Assembly (NCBI GenBank): GCA_900543585.1
Contig: UQRP01000002.1
Coordinates: 86,375-150,374 of the forward strand
DNA length: 64,000 bases
Source of the DNA: an uncultured Prevotella sp.
GTDB lineage: Bacteria; Bacteroidota; Bacteroidia; Bacteroidales; Bacteroidaceae
Direction of reading: 5' to 3'
Positions within the stretch are counted from its first letter, which is position 1, and every line of letters begins with the position of its first letter. Positions 25,108 to 33,300 of this stretch are shown here, piece after piece. Under the pieces are notes generated by a model. The model was given only the letters and a program-made list of their open reading frames with translations, ran no database searches and was not told the origin of the DNA. The position numbers and the translations under genes are program-made.

Positions 25108-25752
25108 ATGGAAGGAATATTCAGAGATGAGATAGAGATCCATCAGATTGACAAGTTTTTTGCCAATGAAATGGGGCGGCAGATACACCGCTATATCAAG
25201 GCCCGCGGCTCGATGTCTATGCTTAACAAGATTGTCAAGACCATAGAGACCCTTACAGTGCCGCAGCGCGAGAAAGCTATGGCCAGGTATATAGACCGTA
25301 ACCGGAAAGTCATAGACAACCTCGACTGGCGTATGCTCATTGCCAGAGCCATAGCTAACTACTGTGACTCTTTCAGCTATTTCACCAAGATGATAGCTGA
25401 CGAGGAGACCATGAAGTTTTATGAAGACAGGATGAAGGAAAAATATGTCCGTTTCCATGTCGTCTATGAGGAGAATGGCAAATACGGTCTCAAGGATTGG
25501 GACGGTACTGTCACCCTTCCTGCTGAGTATGATTTCCTGCGTACACCCTTCGTCTATGTCGACGACCTGCTGTCGATGCCCGTCATCGCAGAGAAGAATG
25601 GCAAGATGGGCCTTGTGATGCCCGACGGTAAGGGTGAGGTTGTGCTGCCGTTTGAATACGACGACATCTCCCTGCGCGATGAGGATCCGTGGTTTGAGCT
25701 TACCAAAGATGGCAAGACAACATTGTGGAACCAACTTCCCCTACATCATTAA
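25108..25752 (+). CDS. WG-repeat containing protein
   Basis: A 214-residue protein without a signal peptide. The N-terminal half is helical and charged (about residues 1-115). The C-terminal half shows two WG-like beta repeats: ENGKYGLKDWDGTVTLPAEY (about 128-147) and KNGKMGLVMPDGKGEVVLPFEY (about 167-188), each with the G-x-x-G-L ... G ... P-x-x-Y pattern. WG repeats are common in Bacteroidota and probably mediate protein contacts. It starts an operon with the LtaS-like gene 10 nt downstream and TrmO after that. Confidence 0.75.
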   Translation: MEGIFRDEIEIHQIDKFFANEMGRQIHRYIKARGSMSMLNKIVKTIETLTVPQREKAMARYIDRNRKVIDNLDWRMLIARAIANYCDSFSYFTKMIADEETMKFYEDRMKEKYVRFHVVYEENGKYGLKDWDGTVTLPAEYDFLRTPFVYVDDLLSMPVIAEKNGKMGLVMPDGKGEVVLPFEYDDISLRDEDPWFELTKDGKTTLWNQLPLHH

Positions 25753-25762
25753 CAGAACATAA

Positions 25763-27661
25763 GTGAAGAAAAAACTGATATTATTAGTGTCCACATTCCT
25801 TATGTGGACACTTCTTTTTGTTTTACAGAAACCCATCTTTCTTGCCATCTATGGCACTGCCGACAGCGGCTTAGCTGATACGTTTTCTGTCATCTACCAC
25901 GGTCTTTCGCTGGACTTCTCCATGGCAGGCTACCTCACTGTCCTGCCCGGGCTTATCCTCCTTGTCAGTGCTTTACCTTTCCGACGGGGTAGGGTGGTGC
26001 TGGTGTGGGCGGTGAGAGTCGTCTTTGCGTTGTCCGCGCTGGTTGCGGCATTGGCTTTTGTTGCCAATATCGCCCTCTATGGCTATTGGCAGTTTCCACT
26101 CGACTCCACACCTATCTTCTTCATCGTCTCCTCGCCCTCTGCCGCTATGGCGAGTGTGGTGTGGTGGCAGGCTCTCCTTGGCATTGTAGCCACGGCCATC
26201 TTCACGATGGCTATCTATATCGCATTCTATGGTCTTTGGAATCGTGATGTCAAGAATGGTTTGATGTCCAAAGGTGGTAAGATGGACTGGTTGCCATTGT
26301 TGCTGCTCAATGCCTCCCTCTTTCTCCCCATCCGCGGCGGCATCACCGTCTCGACGATGAATACGGGCAAGGCGTATTTCTCGCAGCATATGCTACTCAA
26401 CCACGCCGCTGTCAATCCACTATTTTCATTCATGGAGAGCATAACACACCAGGAAGACTGGGCGCATATGTACCGGTTTATGGATGACAAGAAAGCCCAT
26501 CGGTTGGCTGATGCTATGCTGCCAAAGCTTCGTGGCAAGGCAGACAGCATCTCCACCCTGCGCCCTGCTGCGGTCCTTAACGACAGCATGCGGGTGGATG
26601 GCCATGCGCCCGACATCTACATCGTCTTCTTGGAGAGCTTCTCCGACACGCTGACTAAGCAGCGGGATGTCACGCCCAACCTGAACCGGTTGAAGCGGGA
26701 GGGCGTTTATTTCCGCAATTTCTACGCCAATGGTTTTCGCACCGACCGTGGCTTGGTCTCCGTCTTACTTGGCTATCCGGCTCCAGGAGCGCTGTCGCTG
26801 ATGAAATACCCGAAGAAGACCGCGCACATCACGTCGTTGGCAGCTATGCTGGCGGCTAATGGCTATGCTTCCGACCTACATTATTATTATGGTGGCGATG
26901 CAGACTTCACCAACATGCGGTCGTTCCTTGTCAATCAGGGATTCAAAAACATCACCTCAGACGTCAACTTCCCCATCAGAGAGCGCCTCAGCAAATGGGG
27001 CGTCCCCGACCACCTCGTCTTCAAGAAGGCGGAGGAAGATTTGACGAAGGAAGCGGAAGGTGGATTAGCAAAAGAAAGGCAGGACGAAGGCAAGCCTACT
27101 TTCACCGTCATCCAGACATCGAGCTCGCACGAACCCTTCGATGTGCCCTATCATCGGCTCTCTGACAAGGTCTTCAACGCTTTTGCCTATACTGACAACT
27201 GCATTGGTCAGTTCGTCAACTTCTTAAAGAAGTCTGGGCGCTGGCATCGGTCGCTCGTCATCTTTATTCCCGACCACCTTGGCGCCTGGCCAAAAGATGC
27301 TGACAGCTTTGCGGCTTGGCGCTATCATATCCCCATGGTATGGGTGGGTGGAGCCATCAAACGTCCCATGGTTGTCGACACCTATGGCTCGCAGCAGGAT
27401 ATTGCCGCTACCGTCCTTGGTGAGCTTGGCATTGCCAACAGCAGCATGCCTTTCAGCAAGGATCTCTTCGACGGCCATACGCCACACTATGCGTATTTCA
27501 TGATGAACGACGGCTTTGGCATCAAAAATAAAGCCAATGAGGTGATTTACGATAATAAACAGCATAAGGTCATCGTTAGTAAGGGAAAGGAGAAAGGACG
27601 ATTCCTGCGATACGGTCAGGCGCTGTTGCAAGTTCTCTTTGATGACATCGCCAAGCGGTAA
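25763..27661 (+). CDS. LTA synthase-like phosphoglycerol transferase / sulfatase-fold protein
   Basis: A 632-residue protein with about five membrane segments (residues about 5-25, 45-70, 75-105, 125-155, 175-195) and an extracytoplasmic alkaline-phosphatase-like domain (about 285-600). The domain opens with IYIVFLESFSDT, and the probable catalytic Thr lies in FRTDRGLVSVLLGYP. A late metal-site motif VIFIPDHLG and a His in SSSHEPFD are visible. Relatives are LtaS and OpgB, which move glycerol phosphate from phosphatidylglycerol onto polymers. Gram-negative Bacteroidota lack lipoteichoic acid, so the acceptor is unknown. A short charged insert near residues 425-445 (KEAEGGLAKERQDEG) looks like a linker expansion. 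The start is GTG. Confidence 0.85.
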   Translation: MKKKLILLVSTFLMWTLLFVLQKPIFLAIYGTADSGLADTFSVIYHGLSLDFSMAGYLTVLPGLILLVSALPFRRGRVVLVWAVRVVFALSALVAALAFVANIALYGYWQFPLDSTPIFFIVSSPSAAMASVVWWQALLGIVATAIFTMAIYIAFYGLWNRDVKNGLMSKGGKMDWLPLLLLNASLFLPIRGGITVSTMNTGKAYFSQHMLLNHAAVNPLFSFMESITHQEDWAHMYRFMDDKKAHRLADAMLPKLRGKADSISTLRPAAVLNDSMRVDGHAPDIYIVFLESFSDTLTKQRDVTPNLNRLKREGVYFRNFYANGFRTDRGLVSVLLGYPAPGALSLMKYPKKTAHITSLAAMLAANGYASDLHYYYGGDADFTNMRSFLVNQGFKNITSDVNFPIRERLSKWGVPDHLVFKKAEEDLTKEAEGGLAKERQDEGKPTFTVIQTSSSHEPFDVPYHRLSDKVFNAFAYTDNCIGQFVNFLKKSGRWHRSLVIFIPDHLGAWPKDADSFAAWRYHIPMVWVGGAIKRPMVVDTYGSQQDIAATVLGELGIANSSMPFSKDLFDGHTPHYAYFMMNDGFGIKNKANEVIYDNKQHKVIVSKGKEKGRFLRYGQALLQVLFDDIAKR

Positions 27662-27700
27662 TCTGTAGAAAATGGTCGGAATTCATAACAAAGCTATCTT

Positions 27701-28360
27701 ATGACAATCAATCCAATAGCATATTTCCATTCACCCTTTACTTCAAAGTTTGGCATACCCAAGCAGAGTGGACTTGTAGAGGAACTTCAGGGCACCATCC
27801 GGTTCGTCGACGCCTATCGCAATGCCGATGCCCTTCGTGGCATCGACGGCTTCGACTTTCTGTGGCTTATTTGGGGCTTCTCAGCCAACAAGCATGCCGC
27901 CACCAGTCCTGTCGTCCGCCCGCCCGTTCTTGGTGGCAACGAGAAGATGGGCGTCTTTGCCACGCGCTCCCCTTTTCGGCCCAATGCCTTGGGCTTGTCG
28001 TCGGTGCGGATAGTGAGTGTGGACTATGACAAGGTGGAGATAGCGGTCAGCGGTGCAGACCTGATGGATGTTACGCCCATCTATGACATCAAACCCTACG
28101 TGCCCTATGCCGACTGCCATATTGGTGCGCGGGGCGGGTTTACCGATACCCATCCGATAAAACGGTTGAAAGTGGAGATTCCGGCCGCTTTCTCCCAACT
28201 TCTCACCGACCGCCAGCTTGCCGCCTTACGCAAGGTGCTGGAGCTCGACCCGCGCCCTCACTATCAACACGACGCCGACAAAGTCTATGGCATGCCCTAT
28301 TGCGGCATGGATATTCATTTTCGAGTCGTCGACGGCGTCGTGAAGGTGTTGGAAGGGTAG
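27701..28360 (+). CDS. trmO: tRNA (N6-threonylcarbamoyladenosine(37)-N6)-methyltransferase
   Basis: A 219-residue TrmO/TsaA (YaeB) homologue that methylates t6A37 in tRNA-Thr using S-adenosylmethionine. Typical segments are the N-terminal FHSPFTSKFGIPKQSG, the SAM-side GVFATRSPFRPNALGLS (about residues 86-102), and IKPYVPYAD (about 130-138). It lies 39 nt after the LtaS-like gene, probably in the same operon, without an obvious functional link. It converges on the broken LytTR regulator. Confidence 0.93.
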   Translation: MTINPIAYFHSPFTSKFGIPKQSGLVEELQGTIRFVDAYRNADALRGIDGFDFLWLIWGFSANKHAATSPVVRPPVLGGNEKMGVFATRSPFRPNALGLSSVRIVSVDYDKVEIAVSGADLMDVTPIYDIKPYVPYADCHIGARGGFTDTHPIKRLKVEIPAAFSQLLTDRQLAALRKVLELDPRPHYQHDADKVYGMPYCGMDIHFRVVDGVVKVLEG

Positions 28361-28373
28361 GGGGGACTACAGA

Positions 28374-29149
28374 TTACTTTCCGATATAGTTGCGGTTGAG
28401 GTAGTCATTGAAAGCATCTTTGTAGAGGTCGCCGATAGGCAGCATGACATCGTCCTCCAAGGTCACGCGTGTCTTGCTCACTTCCTGGATGCGTCTGAGG
28501 TTGATGATATACGAGCGGTGGATGCGCATGAAATAGTCGGGCAGACGCTCTCCAATCGTTTGAGGGAGTAGAGGGAGATGATGGGCTTACGCTCCGGCTC
28601 GCCATTCTTAGCATAGAAATGAATCTTCAGATACTCGCTCATGCCCTCGATATAGGAGATGTCGCTGAGCGTCACCTTCACCATTCTGTTCTCCACTTTT
28701 ACAAACAGCGAGTCGGTGCTTGCCGTCATCTTTGTCGCTGTTGTTTCTGCTATGGCCGGTGCTGGTATTGGTTCGCTGTCGCTGACGGCAGTCTCACCCA
28801 TGCGCCGGCGCAGCTTCTCGGCAGCACGCCGAAATTCGTCAAGGCCAAAGGGCTTGAGCAGATAGTCGACGGCATCGACCTTGTAGCCTTCGACAGCATA
28901 CTCCGAATAGGCTGTGGTGAAGACCACCAGGGGCGGACAAGCCAGACTCTTGATGAAGTCCATGCCATTGAGGTCGGGCATGTTGATGTCGCAGAAGATG
29001 GCATCGACGACCTCCCGCTCCAGCACTTCCCTTGCCTCTATAGCGCTGGGGCAGGCCGCCACGAGACGGAGGTAGGGGACTTTGCCGATGAAGGTGACGA
29101 GCTGGCGAAGTGCCAAAGGCTCGTCTTCAATAGCTAAACAATTTATCAT
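28374..29149 (-). pseudogene. LytTR response regulator, frameshifted
   Basis: The N-terminal receiver is intact (acidic EDEPLA near residue 8, phospho-acceptor Asp in IFCDINMPDL near residue 54, Lys in LLKPFG). It is followed by a LytTR DNA-binding domain starting near KVENRMVKVTL. The frame then breaks at about 28549-28552: within the sequence encoding SLKRLE, one base appears lost (GAGAG where GAGGAG is expected). The other frame continues with a convincing LytTR ending (RLPDYFMRIHRSYIINL, stop at 28374-28376). Left as it is, the first frame ends at 28478 with nonsense. It is either a pseudogene or an assembly error. It pairs with the equally broken kinase upstream. Confidence 0.75.
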
Positions 29150-29205
29150 TCTCTTTCTCTCTTGTTTTCTTTATTACGGTTTTCCGGCCACTGACCTATT
29201 GATTT

Positions 29206-30318
29206 CTACGCTGTCTGATCTTTGTGCAGCGGAATGCGCAGGGATACATCGTAGACGATATCGCCGTCGGTGATGTCGAGGCTGTAGTCATTGCCATAGA
29301 TGAGGTCGAGACGCCGCCTGACGTTGCTCAATCCCATCCCGCTCTCCTGCGGTGCATTGGTCTCTTGTGCTTCTTCTTTCTTGCTGTTGACGCATCCAAA
29401 GATGAGCTTGTCGTCCTCGACATCCATGGTCACCGTGATGAAGCTGTCCTGGCGGTAAGCTCACGCCATGCTTGAAAGCATTCTCGACAAAGGTGCCAAA
29501 GATGAGGGGAGGCACCTTGCCGTCAGGGAGGTTGTCGGGAATATCGACCGTGACCACCAGTCGGTCAGTATAGCGCAGACGCATCAGTTGGATGTATTTG
29601 CGCAGGAAGGCGGCCTCGCGCTGCAGGAGCACCCAGTCGCGACCGCCGTCATAGAGCACGAAGCGCATCATGACAGACAAATCCCGGAGGGAGGCCTTGG
29701 CTTTCTCGGCATCCATGTCGATGAGCACCTGGATGTTGTTCAGGGTGTTCATGAAGAAATGGGGGTTGATCTGAAACCTCAGATATTGCAGTTGGAGGAA
29801 TATCCTTTCTTTCTCAAGTTGCTGAAGATTAGCTCTGTCAGCCTCTGACTTGAAGTAAAGCTTCACACCGAGGTTGATACCGATGATGCCGAGTAGCACC
29901 ATGATGTTGATGGGCACATCGGGCCCGAGCATGAATCCATGATAGTACCTTTTATGGTGTTTGGGCTTCTCCATCTTGGCGACCTCATCCTGTGGCCGTG
30001 GGGGGCGCATATCATGCATCTTCGGTCCAAACCATCCATTGAAGAGCGTGAAGGTCAACACCATAAGCGCCACGAAGGCAACATACAGCTTCCGCTGTTT
30101 GCGCAGCAGCTGGGGAGCAATCAGGTAATTGTGTACGAGGAAGAAGAAAAGATAGATGACAAGCCAACCCCAGATGTGGAAGACTTCTATCCAACGAAAT
30201 TCCGCCTGCGGGTCGATTCTGACCGCAGGTAGCAGATGGCCAAGGGCATAAGAAAGACGAGTGGCCAAAGAATCATATATACAACATGCTCTGGGGAGAG
30301 CCGTAAGAATCTTTTCAT
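29206..30318 (-). pseudogene. LytS-type sensor histidine kinase, frameshifted at least twice
   Basis: Reconstructed from three frames. The start at 30318 encodes a hydrophobic N-terminus (MKRFLRLSPEHVVYM) that runs into a frame change near 30200-30230. The middle frame encodes membrane segments, then a coiled linker and the His_kinase motif (FQINPHFFMNTLNNIQ, phospho-acceptor His). After AFKHGVS near 29465 one T appears inserted, and the ending (a GMGLSNVRRRLDLIYG ATP-lid region) continues in another frame to a stop at 29206. It would normally be a membrane sensor autophosphorylating for the LytTR regulator just downstream. The number of lesions suggests decay or local sequence error. Confidence 0.75.
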
Positions 30319-30393
30319 CACTTATTATAACGGAGCGTGGCGTATGATATTATGCGTCAGCCTCCTTGAATCTTTTGTTTGGTTTTGAATAAG

Positions 30394-30437
30394 GTAAAAA
30401 AATGGTGCAAGCCGCGTGTCACCACGAACCTTGCACC
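30394..30437 (-). terminator. terminator of the small Lys/Ala-rich gene (minus strand)
   Basis: GGTGCAAG (30404-30411) pairs with CTTGCACC (30430-30437). Read on the minus strand the stem is followed by ATTTTTTT. Confidence 0.7.
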
Positions 30438-30465
30438 CAGGGTATATGAATGAAAAAACTAATCT

Positions 30466-30600
30466 TTATCTTCTTTTAGCAGCCTCAGTCTGAGGAGCCT
30501 TCTTCTGTGTTTGTGTTGTTGCTTTAACAGTTCTTGGCTGGCTTCTTGACTGAAGCTGCTTTTTAGCTGTTATGGCAGGGTTCCTGTCGATTTGGAGCAT
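30466..30600 (-). CDS. 44-residue Lys/Ala/Gln-rich basic protein
   Basis: A short open frame from the ATG at 30600 to the TAA at 30466, with its own minus-strand -7 box (TAACTTTG, 30698 to 30691) and a hairpin-plus-T terminator. That makes a complete minimal transcription unit. The ending is histone-tail-like (TVKATTQTQKKAPQ). The middle (QLQSRSQPR) reads better one frame over as a Lys/Ala-rich stretch (KAASVKKPAK), so a loss and a gain of one A seem to have shifted about 11 codons and then restored the frame. It is probably a nucleic-acid-binding peptide. Confidence 0.5.
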   Translation of the reverse strand: MLQIDRNPAITAKKQLQSRSQPRTVKATTQTQKKAPQTEAAKRR

Positions 30601-30690
30601 GTGTTACTATATTGTCTCACTACTTTTATTGTCCTGAAAATCTCTTTACCTTGTGGTACTTTCTTTACCTTATCTGTTTCTTATTGACGC

Positions 30691-30698
30691 TGCAAAGT
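30691..30698 (-). promoter_or_regulatory. -7 promoter box TAACTTTG for the small basic gene
   Basis: On the minus strand TAACTTTG lies about 90 nt before the ATG at 30600. Confidence 0.5.
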
Positions 30699-30842
30699 TA
30701 GGCATTATTTTAGATTGCACCAAATTCTTTCAGTAAAATGCCCAAACCATTCAGCAAACGGCTCTATGGCATACCGGCGGAAGTTATCTGTTAGGTGTAG
30801 ACATGTTTTTGATTGCAATCTATTATATAATTAGGTGTATCC

Positions 30843-31166
30843 GTGAAATGTTGTCGCTTTTCCTGCGTCATCATCGGCCGCTGTGCTAACTGGGTGCTTC
30901 GTGGCGACCCGAAGGTCTTCCGCGTCTTCGTCACCTCCAACCGTGAGGATGCCGTGGAGCGCGTCATGGACAAAGATCACCTCACCGCTGAGGCTGCCGA
31001 GAAGCGCATTGAGCAGGTGAACAAAGGCCGCAGCAACCACTACTTCCAGTATACGGGGCGTCGCTGGACCGATGCCCACGACTACGACCTGGTCCTCAAT
31101 ACCAGCACTTTGGGCCTCGACCGCTGTGCCGACATCATCGCAAAGTGTGTGGGGAGGGCTAAATAA
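30843..31166 (+). pseudogene. cytidylate-kinase-like protein, N-terminus missing
   Basis: The recognisable part begins near 30861 (VIIGRCANWVLR, about 100 residues to the stop). It matches the C-terminal half of the cytidylate kinase-like family: the GRCA motif, a V-F-V-T strand, a charged lid (EDAVERVMDKDHLTAEAAEKRI) and the final YDLVLNTSTLGLD segment. The P-loop half is absent, and the preceding 80 nt carry no matching sequence in any frame. The gene is thus decapitated, at the edge of the damaged 28.4-31.2 kb interval. A direct repeat TTAGGTGTA occurs at 30791 and 30832, just before the break. Confidence 0.7.
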
Positions 31167-31202
31167 TTGTAGCATGGATTTGTAGATTTCAAAGGAAGTG
31201 AG

Positions 31203-31210
31203 TATCTTTG
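31203..31210 (+). promoter_or_regulatory. -7 promoter box TATCTTTG for the Nramp gene
   Basis: TATCTTTG lies 7 nt before the ATG at 31218, implying an untranslated leader of only a few nucleotides. Confidence 0.55.
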
Positions 31211-31217
31211 CAAGCAT

Positions 31218-32477
31218 ATGAACATACTTACAGAACTCAAGAACAAGCAGCACCCGCATGTGTTGGGTGCACTCGACATCTTCAAGTATATCGGTCCGGG
31301 ACTCTTGGTCACCGTTGGTTTCATCGACCCCGGCAACTGGGCCAGTAACTTCGCCGCCGGCTCAGAATACGGTTATGGCCTGTTGTGGGTGGTGACGCTG
31401 TCCACCATCATGCTTATTGCCTTGCAGCACAATGTTGCCCACTTGGGCATCGTCACCGGTCTGTGTCTGAGCGAGGCGGCGGTGAAATACACGCCGCGGT
31501 GGGTCGGTCGCCCTATCGTGGTGAGCGCTATCCTGGCCAGCATCTCTACGTCGCTGGCTGAGATTCTCGGTGGCGCCATTGCCTTGCAGATGCTCTTTGG
31601 CATGGCTATCCCCGTTGGCGCCCTGCTGGTCACGGCCACGGTGCTCATCCTGCTCTTCACCAATTCATATAAGAAGATAGAGCGCGCCGTCATTGGCTTT
31701 GTCTCCGTCATCGGACTGTCGTTCATCTACGAGCTCTTCCTCGTGCATATCGACTGGGGCGAGGCCGTGCGCTCAGCAGTGGTGCCGTCGGTGCCCCAGG
31801 GCTCGATGCTCATCATCATGAGCGTCTTGGGCGCCGTAGTCATGCCTCACAACCTCTTCCTGCACTCCGAGGTCATCCAGAGCCGCGAGATTAACCTCAA
31901 GGGCGACGACCGCATCCGCCATGCGCTGAAGTATGAGTTTGCCGACACCCTGTTCTCCATGCTTGTAGGCTGGGCCATCAACTCGGCTATGATTCTCTTG
32001 GCAGCCTCCACTTTCTTCACCCGAGGCGAGCATGTCGACGACCTGGCGCAGGCAAACGCCATGCTGGCGCCGCTCTTGGGCAACAACGCGTCGAATATCT
32101 TTGCCATCGCACTGCTCCTGGCGGGCATCTCCAGCACCATCACCAGTGGTATGGCGGCGGGAAGTATCTTCTCAGGACTGTTCAGCGAGTCGTACAACGT
32201 CAAAGACCCGCACTCTGTGGTGGGTGTAGTGCTGTCGTTGGGCGTAGCGCTGCTGCTCATCTTCTTCATCGGCAACCCCTTCCAGGGCCTTCTCATCTCG
32301 CAGATGGTGCTGAGTTTGCAGTTGCCCTTCACGGTCTTCCTGCAAGTGAGCCTGACCTCTTCGAAGCGGATCATGGGAAAATATGCCAACAAACCGCTCA
32401 ATGCCGCCTTCCTCTATGGCCTTGCTGCCATCGTCACGGCCCTCAACATCTGGCTGATTATCTCAGAGATTATTTGA
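31218..32477 (+). CDS. mntH: Nramp-family divalent metal transporter
   Basis: A 419-residue inner-membrane transporter with about 11 membrane segments that imports Mn(II) or Fe(II) with protons. Both metal-binding helices carry the family signature: FIDPGNWASNFAAGS in the first helix (about residues 35-49) and GAVVMPHNLFLHSE in the sixth (about 204-217), including the Met ligand typical of true Nramp metal transporters rather than Mg-type relatives. A very close -7 box (31203) suggests a near-leaderless mRNA. No MntR/Fur box was recognised. The region after it holds several palindromes. Confidence 0.93.
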   Translation: MNILTELKNKQHPHVLGALDIFKYIGPGLLVTVGFIDPGNWASNFAAGSEYGYGLLWVVTLSTIMLIALQHNVAHLGIVTGLCLSEAAVKYTPRWVGRPIVVSAILASISTSLAEILGGAIALQMLFGMAIPVGALLVTATVLILLFTNSYKKIERAVIGFVSVIGLSFIYELFLVHIDWGEAVRSAVVPSVPQGSMLIIMSVLGAVVMPHNLFLHSEVIQSREINLKGDDRIRHALKYEFADTLFSMLVGWAINSAMILLAASTFFTRGEHVDDLAQANAMLAPLLGNNASNIFAIALLLAGISSTITSGMAAGSIFSGLFSESYNVKDPHSVVGVVLSLGVALLLIFFIGNPFQGLLISQMVLSLQLPFTVFLQVSLTSSKRIMGKYANKPLNAAFLYGLAAIVTALNIWLIISEII

Positions 32478-32547
32478 GTGAAATCCTCTGTTTTCGCTCA
32501 TTTTTATCGCAAAATACCCCATTACCCCCATTATTCAGCCTTTTTGA

Positions 32548-32584
32548 CCCGCTTTTTTGCCACTTTTAAGGGCAAAAAAGCGGG
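32548..32584. repeat. perfect 14-bp inverted repeat downstream of the Nramp gene
   Basis: CCCGCTTTTTTGCC (32548-32561) and GGCAAAAAAGCGGG (32571-32584) are exact complements around a 9-nt loop. It may terminate the Nramp transcript, although no T-run follows. Confidence 0.75.
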
Positions 32585-32598
32585 AAATCACGTGATTT
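32585..32598. repeat. perfect 14-bp palindrome
   Basis: AAATCACGTGATTT is fully self-complementary and directly abuts the preceding stem-loop. It is a possible protein-binding site. Confidence 0.6.
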
Positions 32599-32608
32599 GT
32601 CACGCTTA

Positions 32609-32625
32609 ATGTAACGTTGTTACAT
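32609..32625. repeat. 17-bp dyad ATGTAAC-GTT-GTTACAT
   Basis: Seven-base arms with a 3-nt spacer, 10 nt after the preceding palindrome. It could be an operator. Confidence 0.55.
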
Positions 32626-32818
32626 GGGCGCAAATTATTGGGGGCGGTGTAAAAACGGCGGCTTTACCTTGCCTAAAATAATGTGAGCCAACGAGTTACA
32701 AGTGTGTTAAGCACTCGTCCTGTATGCGCTCATCTGCTTAACTTTGCTGGCCATCTTTGGTGATGTCTTACTAAGAGTCAGCACCGACTTCACGATGTTA
32801 TCTGTTCTCACACGCAAA

Positions 32819-32838
32819 GGTAACACCTTTATGTTACC
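32819..32838. promoter_or_regulatory. candidate CRP/FNR-type operator upstream of the YgbA-like gene
   Basis: GGTAACA and TGTTACC arms flank a 6-nt spacer (CCTTTA). The centre is about 83 bp before the transcription start predicted from the -7 box TACCTTTG at 32901-32908, a position used by class I CRP-family activators. No other gene was seen in the 450-nt gap from 32478 to 32928. Confidence 0.4.
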
Positions 32839-32928
32839 AAGGTTTGTCAGCGGCTTTACGAAAAGGTGAAGAAGTGGGGGAGTTTCTAAAAACTTATCAC
32901 TACCTTTGCAAATATAAACAGAGAATTC

Positions 32929-33222
32929 ATGACAAAGATAGAGAAAGACAAGAAGATAGTGCGGCTGATGGTAGAAATCTATTGCCGCCACCATCTGCAT
33001 GCTAAGACCATGCCGGAGGAATACCGCCATCTCATTGACTACGCTTGCCGTCGCTTGGACCGTTGTCGCTTTGGCGCCGAGAAGAAGGCGTGCATGAGAT
33101 GCCCCATCCACTGCTATGCGCCCAAAGAGCGTGAGCTGATAAGAAAGGTAATGAGATGGTCGGGCCCAAGAATGATCTTCTATGCTCCCAAGGCCACGCT
33201 GATGCACATGCTTGGGCGATAA
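32929..33222 (+). CDS. nitrous oxide-stimulated promoter family protein (YgbA-like)
   Basis: A 97-residue protein with a conserved cysteine cluster in CRFGAEKKACMRCPIHCY (about residues 46-63) after a helical N-terminus rich in His and charged residues. It matches the YgbA family, linked in enterobacteria to nitrosative stress. The four Cys could bind iron or zinc. It has its own -7 box (32901-32908) and a strong terminator, so it is monocistronic. Confidence 0.85.
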   Translation: MTKIEKDKKIVRLMVEIYCRHHLHAKTMPEEYRHLIDYACRRLDRCRFGAEKKACMRCPIHCYAPKERELIRKVMRWSGPRMIFYAPKATLMHMLGR

Positions 33223-33235
33223 GGGCAACGTCAAC

Positions 33236-33278
33236 AACAACAAAGGGGTGAACCAAGAAAGGTCCGCCCCTTTGTTGT
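33236..33278. terminator. terminator between the YgbA-like and AspT-like genes
   Basis: ACAACAAAGGGG pairs with CCCCTTTGTTGT, with an inner GACC/GGTC-like extension. It lies between convergent genes and can act in both directions. Confidence 0.8.
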
Positions 33279-33300
33279 ATCTTATAGTGTGCTGCCCCTG

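Noticed and set aside
29288..30268. Histidine kinase taken as an intact 326-residue gene
   Set aside because: Its C-terminus after AFKHGVS is nonsense while the correct ATP-lid sequence continues in another frame, and the true N-terminus starts at 30318 in a third frame.
32707..33243. 178-codon minus-strand frame across the 32.7-33.2 kb gap
   Set aside because: It overlaps the YgbA-like gene antisense and shows no recognisable domain; a transposase remnant was considered but not supported.
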